A DNA stretch of 64,000 nucleotides from Acidovorax sp. 210-6 (GCF_010020825.1 NZ_JAACJE010000001.1:2418001-2482000); one strand, 5' to 3'. Shown: positions 9,759 through 19,324, numbered from the stretch's first letter. Notes: generated by a model not told the origin, from the sequence alone. Numbers and translations are program-made.

Positions 9759-10313
9759 ATGCGACCCTTGACCCCATTGCGCACGCTCCCACTCCTGGCT
9801 ACCACCCGGGTTGCTGGTGCGCACCAAAGTGGTTTTACTGCCATTGAATTAATGGTGGTGGTGTCCATTGTGGCCATCCTGGCGGCACTGGCTGCACCCA
9901 GCTTCACTCCACTGATTGAACGCTGGCGCGTGCGACAGACCGCAGAAAACCTCACATCCAGCCTCTACTTTGCACGCTCTGAGGCTATCAAGCGCGGAGG
10001 CGGTGTGGCGCTCGACGCTACAGGGGGATGGGATCAAGGATGGAAAATTACCCACACTCAGAATGGCGCGACCACCGACCTACAAGTCAATCTGACGCCA
10101 AATAAAACGGCCATGACCCAGAACAACGGCACAACAATGTTGTTTATTGATCGTTGGGGAATGATCTCGGAAACCAATGGCGGAGTCCCCGCCGCCATGA
10201 GTTTCCCGATTTTCCCTACAGGCAAGACAGACACTCACAGTAGCGCTATCCGACTTTGCGTGACCAGCGGCGGTCGAATCACGCAGATGAAGCAAGGTGC
10301 CGCTTGCCCCTAA
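9759..10313 (+). CDS. fimT: Type IV pilus minor pseudopilin, GspH/FimT family (copy 1)
   Basis: This minor pilin is expected to help prime type IV pilus assembly at the inner membrane. The 184-residue precursor has a 25-residue leader ending in Gly, cleaved before FTAIELMVVVSIVAILAALAAPSF, with Glu at mature position 5. The GspH/FimT region FARSEAIKRGG follows. It opens an operon-like series of minor-pilin genes. It is strikingly similar to the next gene through the first 60 mature residues, suggesting a tandem duplication. Two C-terminal cysteines could form the usual D-region disulfide. Confidence 0.88.
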   Translation: MRPLTPLRTLPLLATTRVAGAHQSGFTAIELMVVVSIVAILAALAAPSFTPLIERWRVRQTAENLTSSLYFARSEAIKRGGGVALDATGGWDQGWKITHTQNGATTDLQVNLTPNKTAMTQNNGTTMLFIDRWGMISETNGGVPAAMSFPIFPTGKTDTHSSAIRLCVTSGGRITQMKQGAACP

Positions 10314-10332
10314 GTACATTGGAAGCGATGCC

Positions 10333-10911
10333 ATGTCTTTTCAATCAAACAGCACCGTCGCTCTCCCAGCTCACCGGGCAGGTGGATTCACGGCGATCGA
10401 GTTGTTGGTTACGGTTTCCATCGTAGCCATATTGGCAGCCTTGGCGGCACCCAGCTTTACCCCTCTGATTGAAAGCTGGAGAGTCCGCCAAGCTACAGAG
10501 CAACTCAGTTCAAGTTTGTACTTCGCCCGATCTGAGGCAATTAAACGTGGTGGACAAATCGCAATCCAAAAATTACCCAACAACACCAACGGCTGTACCA
10601 CTGCCACAGGAAACCGTGATTGGGATTGCGGATGGTTTGTCTGCCATGACACCAACAACAACGGCACATGCAATGTAAATGAGCCGGTGCTACAAAGGGC
10701 AGATGCTCCGGCACGTGTGCAGATAACGCGTACTAGTGGCGGTGCGAGTATCAAACTCAATCGCTGGGGCCTTGTCGATGGTACTTGGCTAGGCTTCAGC
10801 TTAGTGCCACTAGACAAAACTACGACCCACTACGGCGCACGCGGCGTCTGCGTCAGCTCCGGTGGTCGCATCCGCGTGATCCCTCCCCAAGACATTCCAT
10901 GCACCGGTTAA
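10333..10911 (+). CDS. fimT: Type IV pilus minor pseudopilin, GspH/FimT family (copy 2)
   Basis: This is a second FimT-like minor pilin. The ATG at 10333, with GGAAG upstream, gives 192 residues with an 18-residue leader ending GG before FTAIELLVTVSIVAILAALAAPSF. The segment TPLIESWRVRQATEQLSSSLYFARSEAIKRGG is nearly the same as in the upstream copy, while the C-terminal half has diverged and carries extra cysteines (NGCTTATG, DCGWFVCHD). It lies 19 bases after copy 1 and 5 bases before pilV. Confidence 0.87.
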   Translation: MSFQSNSTVALPAHRAGGFTAIELLVTVSIVAILAALAAPSFTPLIESWRVRQATEQLSSSLYFARSEAIKRGGQIAIQKLPNNTNGCTTATGNRDWDCGWFVCHDTNNNGTCNVNEPVLQRADAPARVQITRTSGGASIKLNRWGLVDGTWLGFSLVPLDKTTTHYGARGVCVSSGGRIRVIPPQDIPCTG

Positions 10912-10916
10912 ACACC

Positions 10917-11570
10917 ATGACCACGATCTACGCAAACACTCTCCCTTTGAGGCGACAACGCGGCATCTCGCTAATCGAATCACTGATCGCCATCGTCGTC
11001 ACTGCCCTGGGCATCCTCGGCATCCTGGGCGTGCAAATGCGCACACTCAGTGACACATCCACCACAGTGCGCCGAGCGCAAGCGATCCGACTGATCGAAG
11101 ATTTGGGAGAGCGCATGAAAGCCAACCCCAACGCGCTCGCCAACATCAACGCCTACACCACCACCTTTTCGGACGCACCAGCACCTGGCAGTTGCACCAC
11201 TGGCTGCAACCACTCACAGTTGGCCACGTATGACATGCAGGTCTGGAAGAAGGCCGTTCGAGACAACCTTCCCATCGGGAAGGCCGCCATTTTCGTTCCC
11301 CCTGCAGAAGCAGGACTGCCCCCTGGCCAAGGTCGGCAACTTGGCATCATGGTGGCTTGGCGCGAAAACGAACGAGACACCAGTGCAGCATACAAAGACG
11401 ACATCGACGCCACCAAAGTACGCGCCAATGACGGCTCATTGAGCGCGGGCGCCGCCTTGGCCTGCCCTGCTGACCATATTTGTCATTTGCAGTACATCCC
11501 CGTGACGGGCCGTTGTGCACCCTACGCACCCGGCGCATCCTCAACAACCTACTATTGCCCGGGAGCCTGA
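10917..11570 (+). CDS. pilV: Type IV pilus minor pilin PilV
   Basis: PilV is a minor pilin in the initiation complex with PilW, PilX and PilY1. The start at 10917 (MTTIYANTLPLRRQRG) gives 217 residues. Prepilin cleavage is predicted before ISLIESLIAIVVTALGILGILGVQ, which carries the Glu5 equivalent. The PilV-typical QAIRLIEDLGERMKANP follows. An alternative upstream ATG at 10899 would add six residues. It sits in the fimT-pilV-pilW-pilX-pilY1-pilE order usual for this operon. Confidence 0.88.
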   Translation: MTTIYANTLPLRRQRGISLIESLIAIVVTALGILGILGVQMRTLSDTSTTVRRAQAIRLIEDLGERMKANPNALANINAYTTTFSDAPAPGSCTTGCNHSQLATYDMQVWKKAVRDNLPIGKAAIFVPPAEAGLPPGQGRQLGIMVAWRENERDTSAAYKDDIDATKVRANDGSLSAGAALACPADHICHLQYIPVTGRCAPYAPGASSTTYYCPGA

Positions 11571-11571
11571 T

Positions 11572-12483
11572 ATGCGCTCTATGCACATCACTGGAGGCTG
11601 TCGCCACCACATCGGCATCAACCGACTGATGCGGACAAACCAACTCCGTCAGCGCGGTGTGACCCTGATTGAGTTGATGGTTGGCATTGCCATCGGCCTT
11701 CTCGTCATTGCAGTGGCCATGGGGGCCCTCATGGTGTCGCGCGGAGTATCCGGCACCGTCACGGACGCCAGCGGCATCCAACAACAGGCCTCCTATGCAA
11801 TGCGTGTGATTGGTCAGCAATTGCGGCAATCCGGATCGCTTCGCCTGAACCTGAATCCTGGAACAGTAGCCACTGCCGAGCCCCACTTGGCTCCAGTTGC
11901 TTTCGAAGTCAAATCAGGCGATATGGACATGACCAAGCCTGAATGGAAAGTTATCGAAGGCAAAGACAACCCGGGAAGTAGTGAATACAAATTGAGCACA
12001 CGGTTCAGTAACTATGCAGAGCCCGTTTTTACCAGTGCATCTGAACAATCCCAGGCACGCGATTGTCTTGGAGCCAATCCCAGCGCCACCCTGATCGAAA
12101 GCCATTTTAGGCTTGAAAGCAATGAATTACGGTGCGCAAGTTTCGGTGGAGGAGCTGCGCAAGCCATCGTGCAAAACGTAGCAAATTTTCAAGTTAACTA
12201 TCTAACTCAAGACATTACCACCACACCGGGCATACCCACCATCAAGTCTGTGAACGCCGCAGGCGTTACCAACTGGGGCCAGGTGCAGGCTGTAGAGGTG
12301 TGCCTGGTGATCTACGGCTCAGAACCCATCGATCTGCCAGCGGGAAGCAACTATACCGACTGCGACGGTGCCACCTTGGTGGACATGAGCACCCTGACCG
12401 GTACGCGTGCAAAACGCATGCACATGGTCTTCCGCAACGTCTTTCAACTTCGCAGTCAGGGCCTCATTGGCACTGTGCTCTAA
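11572..12483 (+). CDS. pilW: Type IV pilus minor pilin PilW
   Basis: PilW is a minor pilin needed for pilus biogenesis. The ATG at 11572 has GGGAG about 7 bases upstream and starts 1 base after the pilV stop, giving 303 residues. The leader is 29 residues, or 10 if the ATG at 11629 is used, with cleavage before VTLIELMVGIAIGLLVIAV. The PilW-type C-terminal half contains cysteines in VEVCLVIYGSEP and NYTDCDGATLV. The long leader makes the second start worth considering. Confidence 0.86.
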   Translation: MRSMHITGGCRHHIGINRLMRTNQLRQRGVTLIELMVGIAIGLLVIAVAMGALMVSRGVSGTVTDASGIQQQASYAMRVIGQQLRQSGSLRLNLNPGTVATAEPHLAPVAFEVKSGDMDMTKPEWKVIEGKDNPGSSEYKLSTRFSNYAEPVFTSASEQSQARDCLGANPSATLIESHFRLESNELRCASFGGGAAQAIVQNVANFQVNYLTQDITTTPGIPTIKSVNAAGVTNWGQVQAVEVCLVIYGSEPIDLPAGSNYTDCDGATLVDMSTLTGTRAKRMHMVFRNVFQLRSQGLIGTVL

Positions 12484-12504
12484 CCACTTGCCGAGCAAAT
12501 CATC

Positions 12505-13275
12505 ATGCAAAGCATGTCAATTTCATCCCACCACCGCTCAGGCAGTCGGCAGCAAGGCGTCGCGCTGTTTGTCGTGATTGTGTTTGTCATGTTGTCCATG
12601 CTGCTCGCACTGTGGGCTTCTCGCACCTCGCTGTTCAACGAGATGATCGTCGGCAACGATGCGGACTACCAGCGCGCATTCGAAGCAGCACAGGCACTGC
12701 TGCAAGATGCGGAGCTCGATATTCGACGAGAAAACCCCGACGGCTCCTCCTGTACCGCAGCCAATTGCCGTGACAGCATTCCCTCGGCCTTTCAGATACC
12801 TATTGATGCTCAAGAGGTAACACCGCTGCTGGCCAAACTTGACCAGCACACCACCAAATGCGCGAATGGTCTGTGCCTCAAACGTGCTGGCCGCCAGGAC
12901 TTTTGGAACACCACCAGTTCCACCACCCTGCAGCCAGGGGAAGTGAAGCTTGAAGACATGACCAAGACGAACGTGGGTGCACGTTACGGACAGTACTCCG
13001 GTGCAATCGTAGGCGGTGCCGGCACGGCCAACCCCATCTTGGCCGACACAAGCGCAGACAACCGCGGCGGCTGGTATTGGATCGAAGTCTTGCGTTACGA
13101 CGAAAGCAGCAAAAATTCGGGCGTGATCGTCGGTGGAACCAACACAGACCACCTCCTGCGCCTCAACCTCAAGCCAAACCTAGCCTATCGCATTACCGCG
13201 CTCGCATTTGGTCGCAAGCCAGGAACCGTGGCGGTGCTGCAACAGACCTATGTTCGTCAGACCCGCAAAGACTGA
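12505..13275 (+). CDS. pilX: Type IV pilus assembly protein PilX
   Basis: PilX is a minor pilin-like protein that works with PilY1. The 256-residue product has an N-terminal basic stretch, then a membrane helix QGVALFVVIVFVMLSMLLALW, followed by the PilX-typical segment NEMIVGNDADYQRAFEAAQALLQDAE. The cleavage region is atypical (QQG before VALF), and the position 5 residue is not Glu, which is common in PilX. It precedes pilY1 by 84 bases. Confidence 0.86.
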   Translation: MQSMSISSHHRSGSRQQGVALFVVIVFVMLSMLLALWASRTSLFNEMIVGNDADYQRAFEAAQALLQDAELDIRRENPDGSSCTAANCRDSIPSAFQIPIDAQEVTPLLAKLDQHTTKCANGLCLKRAGRQDFWNTTSSTTLQPGEVKLEDMTKTNVGARYGQYSGAIVGGAGTANPILADTSADNRGGWYWIEVLRYDESSKNSGVIVGGTNTDHLLRLNLKPNLAYRITALAFGRKPGTVAVLQQTYVRQTRKD

Positions 13276-13359
13276 CCCTCAAAAAATACTGCACTTGTTG
13301 CTTTGCTATTCAGCCATCAAGGCCTATTAACCCAAAACTTTTCAGCCAAGGAGCATCCC

Positions 13360-16300
13360 ATGGCCCGCAAGACCAATCCCCGTTTTCGCAAATCTCTGCT
13401 TGCCTTGGCCGCAAGCACAGCCCTTGCGCCTTACTCTTCATGGGCCTTGGATTTGGCTGAATCCCCTCCCGGCACCGTAGAACCCTACGTCCGACCTAAC
13501 GTCATCATTTCGGTGGACGATTCAGGTAGTATGGACTGGCAGGTCACCAACACCAGCACAGGCAGTTCGACCATTACCGAACCAAATGCCGACGGAAGCT
13601 GGCCCACCAATGCCAAGCGCATCAATATTCTGAAATACGCGCTCAGATCAATCTTTGACACCACACATCCCAAATACGACCCCAGCTTGATGCCTGACAA
13701 GAAGGTGCGCATTGCCTGGCAAACCATGTGGAATAACGGCGGTGCGCCAGACGCGAAAAACGTCAACAGTGCCACCATGAAGACCAATTCGATGCGCATT
13801 TTGCAGGGTAGCCACCGCACGAATTTTCTGAATTTTGTCAACAGCCTGAAGGCAAATAATGGCACACCATCCCACTTGATGTTCAGTCAGGCCGATGCCT
13901 ATATGCGCCAGCCACTGGGGACCAGCAGTGCGTGGGCCAGCGATCCCGGCACCACCGGATCTCCCTATTTGGCCTGCAGACGCAGTTACCACATCTTCAT
14001 GTCGGACGGTCGCTGGAACGGCACCGATTCGGGTGGCGCACAGGACAATGCCACCAATAAGACCCTGCCCGACGGCATGGTGTACGGCGGCGCCACCGCA
14101 GCGGATCGCGCGAAAACAGCGCTCTACCGCGATACAGACCCGAACAATTTGGCCGACTGGGCCTTCTACAGTTGGTCGACGGCCATGCAAACCAGTGGCA
14201 TGACCGGAACCATGCAACCTGCTGCCGACTACCGCGCGGCACCTGCGACCGAGAACTTTGGCAAGGACAGCGCCAACAAGGACGCCATCCTGGAACGGTA
14301 CTGGAACCCACGCTACAACCCGGCGACATGGCCCCACATGGTGACCTATACCATCGGTTTCAGTAACGATGCCGTCACCTGGCCATACGGTGCTGGCGCC
14401 AGCATCGAGCCGCCTACCCAACAACTGCCGTTTGGCTATGACAACAGTTTTCTCAACTTTGTCACCGGCAACCAGACTTGGCCCACGCTGGATGACGGCG
14501 ACCATAACCAGAACAACAACCATGCCCTGGATCTCTGGCACTCTGCCCTCAACGGTCGCGGTCGGTTCTATGCCGTGAGGAAGGGCGATGACCTTGAAAA
14601 AGCCTTCCGTGAAATTTTTGGTCAAATCAATACAGGTTCAGACCCCGACTTGAGTGCCAGCGCCACCAGTGGCTCTAACGTATCTCGAAGCGAAGTCGGC
14701 AAATACACTGCAGGCTATGAACCAGAAAATTTCTGGAAGGGATATGTTTCGGCGGACAAGGTCAAGAAAGATGGCACAACTTACCCCGATCCAGGTTGGG
14801 GTGGAAAGAATACTGCCGACAAATTGGACGCATTGACCAGCATATCGAGCCGCTTGGTGCTGGGCTGGAGCGATACATGGGAAAGCACAAAGTACAAGGG
14901 CGGCATATCGTTCAAGTGGACTTCCGACCTGAGTAGCACACAGAAAGTTTGGCTGCAAAAAAATGTGCTGGGAACAGACGAAGGGCCAACAAAAGGCGAG
15001 CAACGGCTTAACTACATCCGCGGAGACAAGAGCCTAGAGGGTGTTGCCCCGAGCAACTACCCCCCTGCAACACCTTTCCGTCAGCGCAAAAGTCGCCAAG
15101 GGGACATCATCAACTCTGATGTCTGGTACACAGGCGCACCTTCTGCAGACTATTTACTCAAGGGTTATACCTCTTTCGTTCTAAGTAACGCGTCCCGCCC
15201 TGGCATGCTTTACGTAGGCGGGAACGATGGCATGCTCCACGGCTTTGCCGCGGCTGATGGCGAGGAGAAGCTGGCGTATGTCCCGCGTGGTGTCGTTCCG
15301 AACCTCACTTTGCTGACCGACCCTCAGTACAACAACAAACACAAGTATTTTGTGGATGGTTCGCCGATGACTGGCGATGTGGACATGAACGGGGGTATTC
15401 AGGACCCTACCGATCCCAACTACGGCACCTACACCCCCGACTGGCGTACCATGCTTGTAGGCACCCTTGGACTGGGCGGCAAAGGCTACTTCGTCCTGGA
15501 TGTGACCAACCCCAGCGCGACCACCACGCCCAGCGGTGTACTGGGTTTTGCAGAAGGCAACGCGCAGCATTTGGTCAAACTGGATCGTACCCGCGGCCCG
15601 TCTGAGCCTGCGCCCAACTGCGCTGCAATGACTGGCGCAGAGCAAACCACTTGCATCAAGGTTGTTGACGAAGACAAAGACATCGGCCATATCACCGCTC
15701 GCCCTGTGCGTGATGACAACGATGCCATGCGTAGCACGCAAATCACTCGGATGAACAACAACCGCTGGGCTGTAGTTCTGGGCAATGGTTACAACAGTGC
15801 CAATCAACGGCCTGTGTTGCTGGTGCAGTACTTGGATGGCACTAAGGAGTTGGTGCGCCTTCCGGTCACGACTGATGCGCCAGGCACCGGCAATGCCAAG
15901 GACAATGGTCTTGGCGCTCCACGGGTTGTGGATATCAATGGCGATGGTATGACTGATGTGGTCTATGCAGGCGACAACCTAGGCAACATGTGGAAGTTTG
16001 ACCTGACCGACTCCAACGCCAGCAATTGGAAGGTGGCTTTCAACGGTACGCCACTGTTCACAGCACAAGGCCCTGCTGCGCTGGGTTCGTCTTCGCGCAC
16101 CAAGATTCAGCCCATTTCAACAGCGCCAACCGTGCGTGCAAATGACCGCACCATGACTATAGGCAGTGGCCCTACCGCCAAGACTGTGCGGGTAGGTGGA
16201 ATGATGGTCGCCTTTGGTACGGGCCGTAACGTCACCAAAGACGACCCATCCAGTATTGACGTCCAAACAATTTACTCCGTATTGGACAATACCCGATATC

Positions 16301-16932
16301 GTACAGTCGCATCTGCCTTGGGCGCTAGATTGGAAGTTCATCCAGGTGGCGGCACATGCCCCGGCGGAGCCGATTGTGTGCCAGCGCCAGCAGCTTTGGG
16401 AACTGGCGTTGCGTCTGCCAAGCTGGCGCAGCAAAAATTCACCGAACTGAGCGGTGGGGATTTTGCAACTGTGGATATCGTTGATGAATTGAAAAAGGAA
16501 ACGTGGGCCAACTTCAACGGTTGGTACCTTGATTTGCCCTCAGTGGGCGAGCGTTTGCTCAAGCCGATGGATTTTTATGATGCCAGCAACCTGTTGACCG
16601 TTTGGTCACAAGTGCCCGCAAAGGGTTCCGATGTTGACCCGAATGTGGAAAGCTGCGAATCCACATCAGTGGATGGAGAGCGCCAATACCGAACCTTTGT
16701 CAATATCATGGATGGAAAACGCCCCTCAGTGCAGATTGTGGACATGAACAACGATGATAAGTACACAGCTCTTGATGCTGGCGTATCTCGAAGAAAAGTA
16801 GCCAAAGGTCCGCACAGCATCATCAAGAAGGATAAGTTCCAGAATGTCGATATTGATGCCAAGAACAACAAGGAAAACCTAGCCGCAATGCCTGAAGAGT
16901 CCTTGCGCCCAAGTTGGAGGCAGATCCAGTAA
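13360..16932 (+). CDS. pilY1: Type IV pilus tip-associated adhesin PilY1
   Basis: PilY1 is a large secreted protein linked to the pilus tip and to calcium-dependent pilus extension and retraction. The ATG at 13360, preceded by AAGGAG, gives 1190 residues with a signal peptide ending near SSWALD. The N-terminal half has a von Willebrand A-like fold with a MIDAS motif (D53, S55, S57 in SVDDSGSM). The C-terminal half is the PilY1 beta-propeller (YVGGNDGMLHGFAA), with the calcium-loop motif DINGDGMTDVVYAGD near residues 858-872. Base composition is AT-richer than the flanking housekeeping genes. Confidence 0.93.
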   Translation: MARKTNPRFRKSLLALAASTALAPYSSWALDLAESPPGTVEPYVRPNVIISVDDSGSMDWQVTNTSTGSSTITEPNADGSWPTNAKRINILKYALRSIFDTTHPKYDPSLMPDKKVRIAWQTMWNNGGAPDAKNVNSATMKTNSMRILQGSHRTNFLNFVNSLKANNGTPSHLMFSQADAYMRQPLGTSSAWASDPGTTGSPYLACRRSYHIFMSDGRWNGTDSGGAQDNATNKTLPDGMVYGGATAADRAKTALYRDTDPNNLADWAFYSWSTAMQTSGMTGTMQPAADYRAAPATENFGKDSANKDAILERYWNPRYNPATWPHMVTYTIGFSNDAVTWPYGAGASIEPPTQQLPFGYDNSFLNFVTGNQTWPTLDDGDHNQNNNHALDLWHSALNGRGRFYAVRKGDDLEKAFREIFGQINTGSDPDLSASATSGSNVSRSEVGKYTAGYEPENFWKGYVSADKVKKDGTTYPDPGWGGKNTADKLDALTSISSRLVLGWSDTWESTKYKGGISFKWTSDLSSTQKVWLQKNVLGTDEGPTKGEQRLNYIRGDKSLEGVAPSNYPPATPFRQRKSRQGDIINSDVWYTGAPSADYLLKGYTSFVLSNASRPGMLYVGGNDGMLHGFAAADGEEKLAYVPRGVVPNLTLLTDPQYNNKHKYFVDGSPMTGDVDMNGGIQDPTDPNYGTYTPDWRTMLVGTLGLGGKGYFVLDVTNPSATTTPSGVLGFAEGNAQHLVKLDRTRGPSEPAPNCAAMTGAEQTTCIKVVDEDKDIGHITARPVRDDNDAMRSTQITRMNNNRWAVVLGNGYNSANQRPVLLVQYLDGTKELVRLPVTTDAPGTGNAKDNGLGAPRVVDINGDGMTDVVYAGDNLGNMWKFDLTDSNASNWKVAFNGTPLFTAQGPAALGSSSRTKIQPISTAPTVRANDRTMTIGSGPTAKTVRVGGMMVAFGTGRNVTKDDPSSIDVQTIYSVLDNTRYRTVASALGARLEVHPGGGTCPGGADCVPAPAALGTGVASAKLAQQKFTELSGGDFATVDIVDELKKETWANFNGWYLDLPSVGERLLKPMDFYDASNLLTVWSQVPAKGSDVDPNVESCESTSVDGERQYRTFVNIMDGKRPSVQIVDMNNDDKYTALDAGVSRRKVAKGPHSIIKKDKFQNVDIDAKNNKENLAAMPEESLRPSWRQIQ

Positions 16933-16945
16933 GTGAGGAACCACG

Positions 16946-17386
16946 ATGCATTCGAAGAAACACAACCACCATCCGCAGCAGCACGGTTTCACCCTGATCG
17001 AATTGATGATCGTGGTGGCCATTGTTGGCATTCTTTCTGCCATTGCATACCCCAGCTACACCGAATACATTCGCCGGGGGCATCGGGCCGATGCACGCGC
17101 TGGATTGCTGCAGGCCCAGCAGTGGATGGAGCGCTCAGCAACGGCAACGGGCGTTTACCCCACAACCCTTTCTCCCGCACTTACTTGGTCTGCAGACACC
17201 AATAAGCGATACACCATTGGTTTTTTTGGAGTGAATTCCAACGCCGCTTTCACTTTGGTGGCTACACGAAAGGCAGGCCCTCAGGCCAGCGACAAATGTG
17301 GTGACTACACCATTACCAACACCGGGCAACGTGGAAACAACAATCTGTCAGGTGGAGCAACAGTCGCTGATTGCTGGGGCAAATAG
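16946..17386 (+). CDS. pilE: Type IV minor pilin PilE
   Basis: This 146-residue type IV pilin has a 14-residue His-rich leader ending in Gly, cleaved before [24 protein letters not shown], with Glu at mature position 5. Two cysteines near the C-terminus (SDKCGDYTI and VADCWGK) bracket the expected disulfide loop. It closes the minor-pilin operon 13 bases after pilY1 and matches the PilE minor pilin found there in related bacteria. A role as major pilin is less likely from position. Confidence 0.88.
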   Translation: MHSKKHNHHPQQHGFTLIELMIVVAIVGILSAIAYPSYTEYIRRGHRADARAGLLQAQQWMERSATATGVYPTTLSPALTWSADTNKRYTIGFFGVNSNAAFTLVATRKAGPQASDKCGDYTITNTGQRGNNNLSGGATVADCWGK

Positions 17387-17417
17387 CCCTCAACCATCCG
17401 TTACCATCCAGGGCGCC

Positions 17418-18551
17418 ATGACAACACCAGCGCCTCCCATGATCCAAGCGCTTGGGCTAGCCGCCCAGGCGCTTTTTCTTTCCAACCCCAACCCCCGTGT
17501 AGGCTGCGTCATCACCGCGCCCGATGGGCAGGTGCTGGGTGAAGGATTTACCCAGCAGGCTGGCGGCCCGCATGCCGAGGTGATGGCGCTGCGTGATGCC
17601 GAAGCACGGGGCAACAATGTACGAGGTGCCACGGCCTGGGTCACGCTGGAGCCGTGCGCTCACCAGGGGCGCACCGGGCCATGTTGCGATGCGCTGATTG
17701 CCGCAGGCATTGGCAAGGTCATGGCCAGCCTGGAAGATCCCAACCCCCTGGTAGCGGGCCAGGGCTTTGCCCGGCTGCGTGCTGCGGGGGTAACCGTGGA
17801 GGTTGGCCAGGGTGCTGCACAGTCGCGCGAGCTGAACCTGGGTTTTTTCAGCCGCATGGTGCGCGGCACGCCCTGGGTGCGGCTCAAGGTGGCAGCGTCG
17901 CTGGACGGCACCACAGCGCTGCACAACGGCGCCAGCCAATGGATTACATCAGATGCGGCACGGGCCGATGGACATGCCTGGCGCGCCCGTGCATGTGCTG
18001 TGTTGACGGGTGTAGGCACGGTGCTGGCAGACCACCCACGACTGGATGTGCGCGCTGTGTCCACGCCACGCCAGCCCCATGTGGTGGTGCTGGATAGTCA
18101 CTTGCAGACGCCGCCAGATGCTCCTATTTTTATAGCTGGACGCGCTTGCTGGATATACGCTGCAGGCCAATTTGATACCGAAGCAGACCGTTCCGCCTTT
18201 GCCACCCGCCGCCAGACCCTGGAGGCACGCGGCGCCGCGGTGGCACTGCTGCCTGGTGCCGATGGACGGGCGGACCTGAAGGCCGTTTTACACGACCTGG
18301 CTCGCCGTGGCGTGAACGAGCTGCATGTGGAGGCAGGGCACACGCTCAATGGCGCCTTGCTCGACGCCGGGCTGGTGGACGAACTATTGCTGTACCTGGC
18401 GCCTACCCTGCTCGGCCCAGGGCGCGGCATGGCGGACCGTGCGCCATTGGCCGATCTGGCCCAGGGCATCCCCCTGGAATTTGGGGCCGTGCAAGCCGTA
18501 GGGCCTGACCTGCGCGTGCTGGCCCGCGTCAACGGACGCGACCGGTTTTGA
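17418..18551 (+). CDS. ribD: Riboflavin biosynthesis bifunctional deaminase/reductase RibD
   Basis: RibD carries out the deamination and reduction steps on the pyrimidine intermediate of riboflavin synthesis. The start at 17418 gives 377 residues. The N-terminal deaminase has the zinc motif GGPHAEVMAL with TLEPCAHQGRTGPCCDAL. The C-terminal reductase begins around TPWVRLKVAASLDG. Unusually, a copy of the dispersed repeat lies in frame at 18119-18176 and encodes a short stretch around residues 235-253 (APIFIAGRACWIYAAGQF). It follows pilE by 31 bases and precedes ribE. Confidence 0.95.
   Translation: MTTPAPPMIQALGLAAQALFLSNPNPRVGCVITAPDGQVLGEGFTQQAGGPHAEVMALRDAEARGNNVRGATAWVTLEPCAHQGRTGPCCDALIAAGIGKVMASLEDPNPLVAGQGFARLRAAGVTVEVGQGAAQSRELNLGFFSRMVRGTPWVRLKVAASLDGTTALHNGASQWITSDAARADGHAWRARACAVLTGVGTVLADHPRLDVRAVSTPRQPHVVVLDSHLQTPPDAPIFIAGRACWIYAAGQFDTEADRSAFATRRQTLEARGAAVALLPGADGRADLKAVLHDLARRGVNELHVEAGHTLNGALLDAGLVDELLLYLAPTLLGPGRGMADRAPLADLAQGIPLEFGAVQAVGPDLRVLARVNGRDRF
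18119..18176 (+). repeat. Dispersed hairpin repeat inside ribD
   Basis: The sequence runs CTCCTATTTTTATAGC, then a CGCGCTTGCTGGATA core, then CGCTGCAGGCCAATTTGAT. It matches the intergenic copies at 44017 and 56265 in order and spacing. It stands out as AT-rich in a GC-rich gene and is read without a stop in the ribD frame. Confidence 0.75.
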
Positions 18552-18577
18552 TCGAAAAGCCTGCCACAATCCACACC

Positions 18578-19201
18578 ATGTTTACTGGAATCATCACCGG
18601 CACGGGGCATATTGCCGCCGTGCAACCCTTGGGCGAATCTGCCACCCACGGCAAGCGGCTGAGCGTGGTCCCACCCGCTGGCTACCTGGACGATGTGGGT
18701 TTGGGCGATAGCATCGCCCTCAACGGCGCCTGCATGACAGTGACTGGCATGGACACGGCACGCACCACCTTCACCGTGGACATTTCCGCCGAGTCGCTGG
18801 ACAAGACGACCGGGCTGGATCAGTGTGGCCCCATCAACCTGGAAAAAGCCCTGCGCGCCAATGACCGCCTGGGCGGGCATCTGGTGTCTGGCCATGTGGA
18901 CGGTATCGGCGAGGTGACCCACTTCGCGCAGGTAGGTGAGAGCTGGGAGTTGCGTGTGCTGGCCCCGCAAGCCCTGGCACGCTTCCTGGCGACCAAAGGC
19001 TCCGTCACAGTCAACGGCGCGAGCCTGACCGTCAACCGCGTGGCTGATTTGCCCGAGGGCTGCGAGGTGAGCATCAACCTCATTCCCCATACGGTGCAGA
19101 ACACCGCGCTGGGTCACCTACGCAACGGTTCCAAAGTGAATCTGGAGATCGACCTGATCGCGCGCTATTGCGAACGGATGCTGCATTTGGAGCCGCGCTA
19201 G
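18578..19201 (+). CDS. ribE: Riboflavin synthase, alpha subunit type
   Basis: This enzyme dismutates two 6,7-dimethyl-8-ribityllumazine molecules to riboflavin. The start at 18578 (MFTGIITGTG) gives 207 residues, with two lumazine-binding repeats. Typical motifs are DSIALNGACMTV, GHLVSGHVDGIGEV and VTVNGASLTVN. It starts 26 bases after ribD and ends before a strong terminator, so ribD-ribE look co-transcribed, perhaps with the pilin operon. No FMN riboswitch was found upstream. Confidence 0.96.
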   Translation: MFTGIITGTGHIAAVQPLGESATHGKRLSVVPPAGYLDDVGLGDSIALNGACMTVTGMDTARTTFTVDISAESLDKTTGLDQCGPINLEKALRANDRLGGHLVSGHVDGIGEVTHFAQVGESWELRVLAPQALARFLATKGSVTVNGASLTVNRVADLPEGCEVSINLIPHTVQNTALGHLRNGSKVNLEIDLIARYCERMLHLEPR

Positions 19202-19246
19202 CCAACACGCTGAGCCAGCACCCCAAAACAAAAGTCCCTTGAAACA

Positions 19247-19286
19247 GAAAGGCCCCCGTGATTTCCCACGGAGGCCTTTTATTTTT
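19247..19286 (+). terminator. Rho-independent terminator after ribE
   Basis: AAAGGCC-CCGTG pairs with CACGG-GGCCTTT around a short loop, followed by TTTTATTTTT. It lies 46 bases after the ribE stop. Confidence 0.9.
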
Positions 19287-19287
19287 C

Positions 19288-19312
19288 ATTGCTATTTTTT
19301 AGATAGCCAATG
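19288..19312. repeat. Fragment of the dispersed hairpin repeat
   Basis: Only the hairpin tip TTGCTATTTTTTAGATAGCC can be recognised here, next to the ribE terminator. No core or second half follows, so this is a remnant or a chance match. Confidence 0.4.
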
Positions 19313-19324
19313 TTCTAGTGTTTA

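Noticed and set aside
17298-17417. Possible FMN riboswitch or longer RibD start upstream of ribD
   Set aside because: No FMN-riboswitch conserved blocks are visible and the region codes for the end of PilE.
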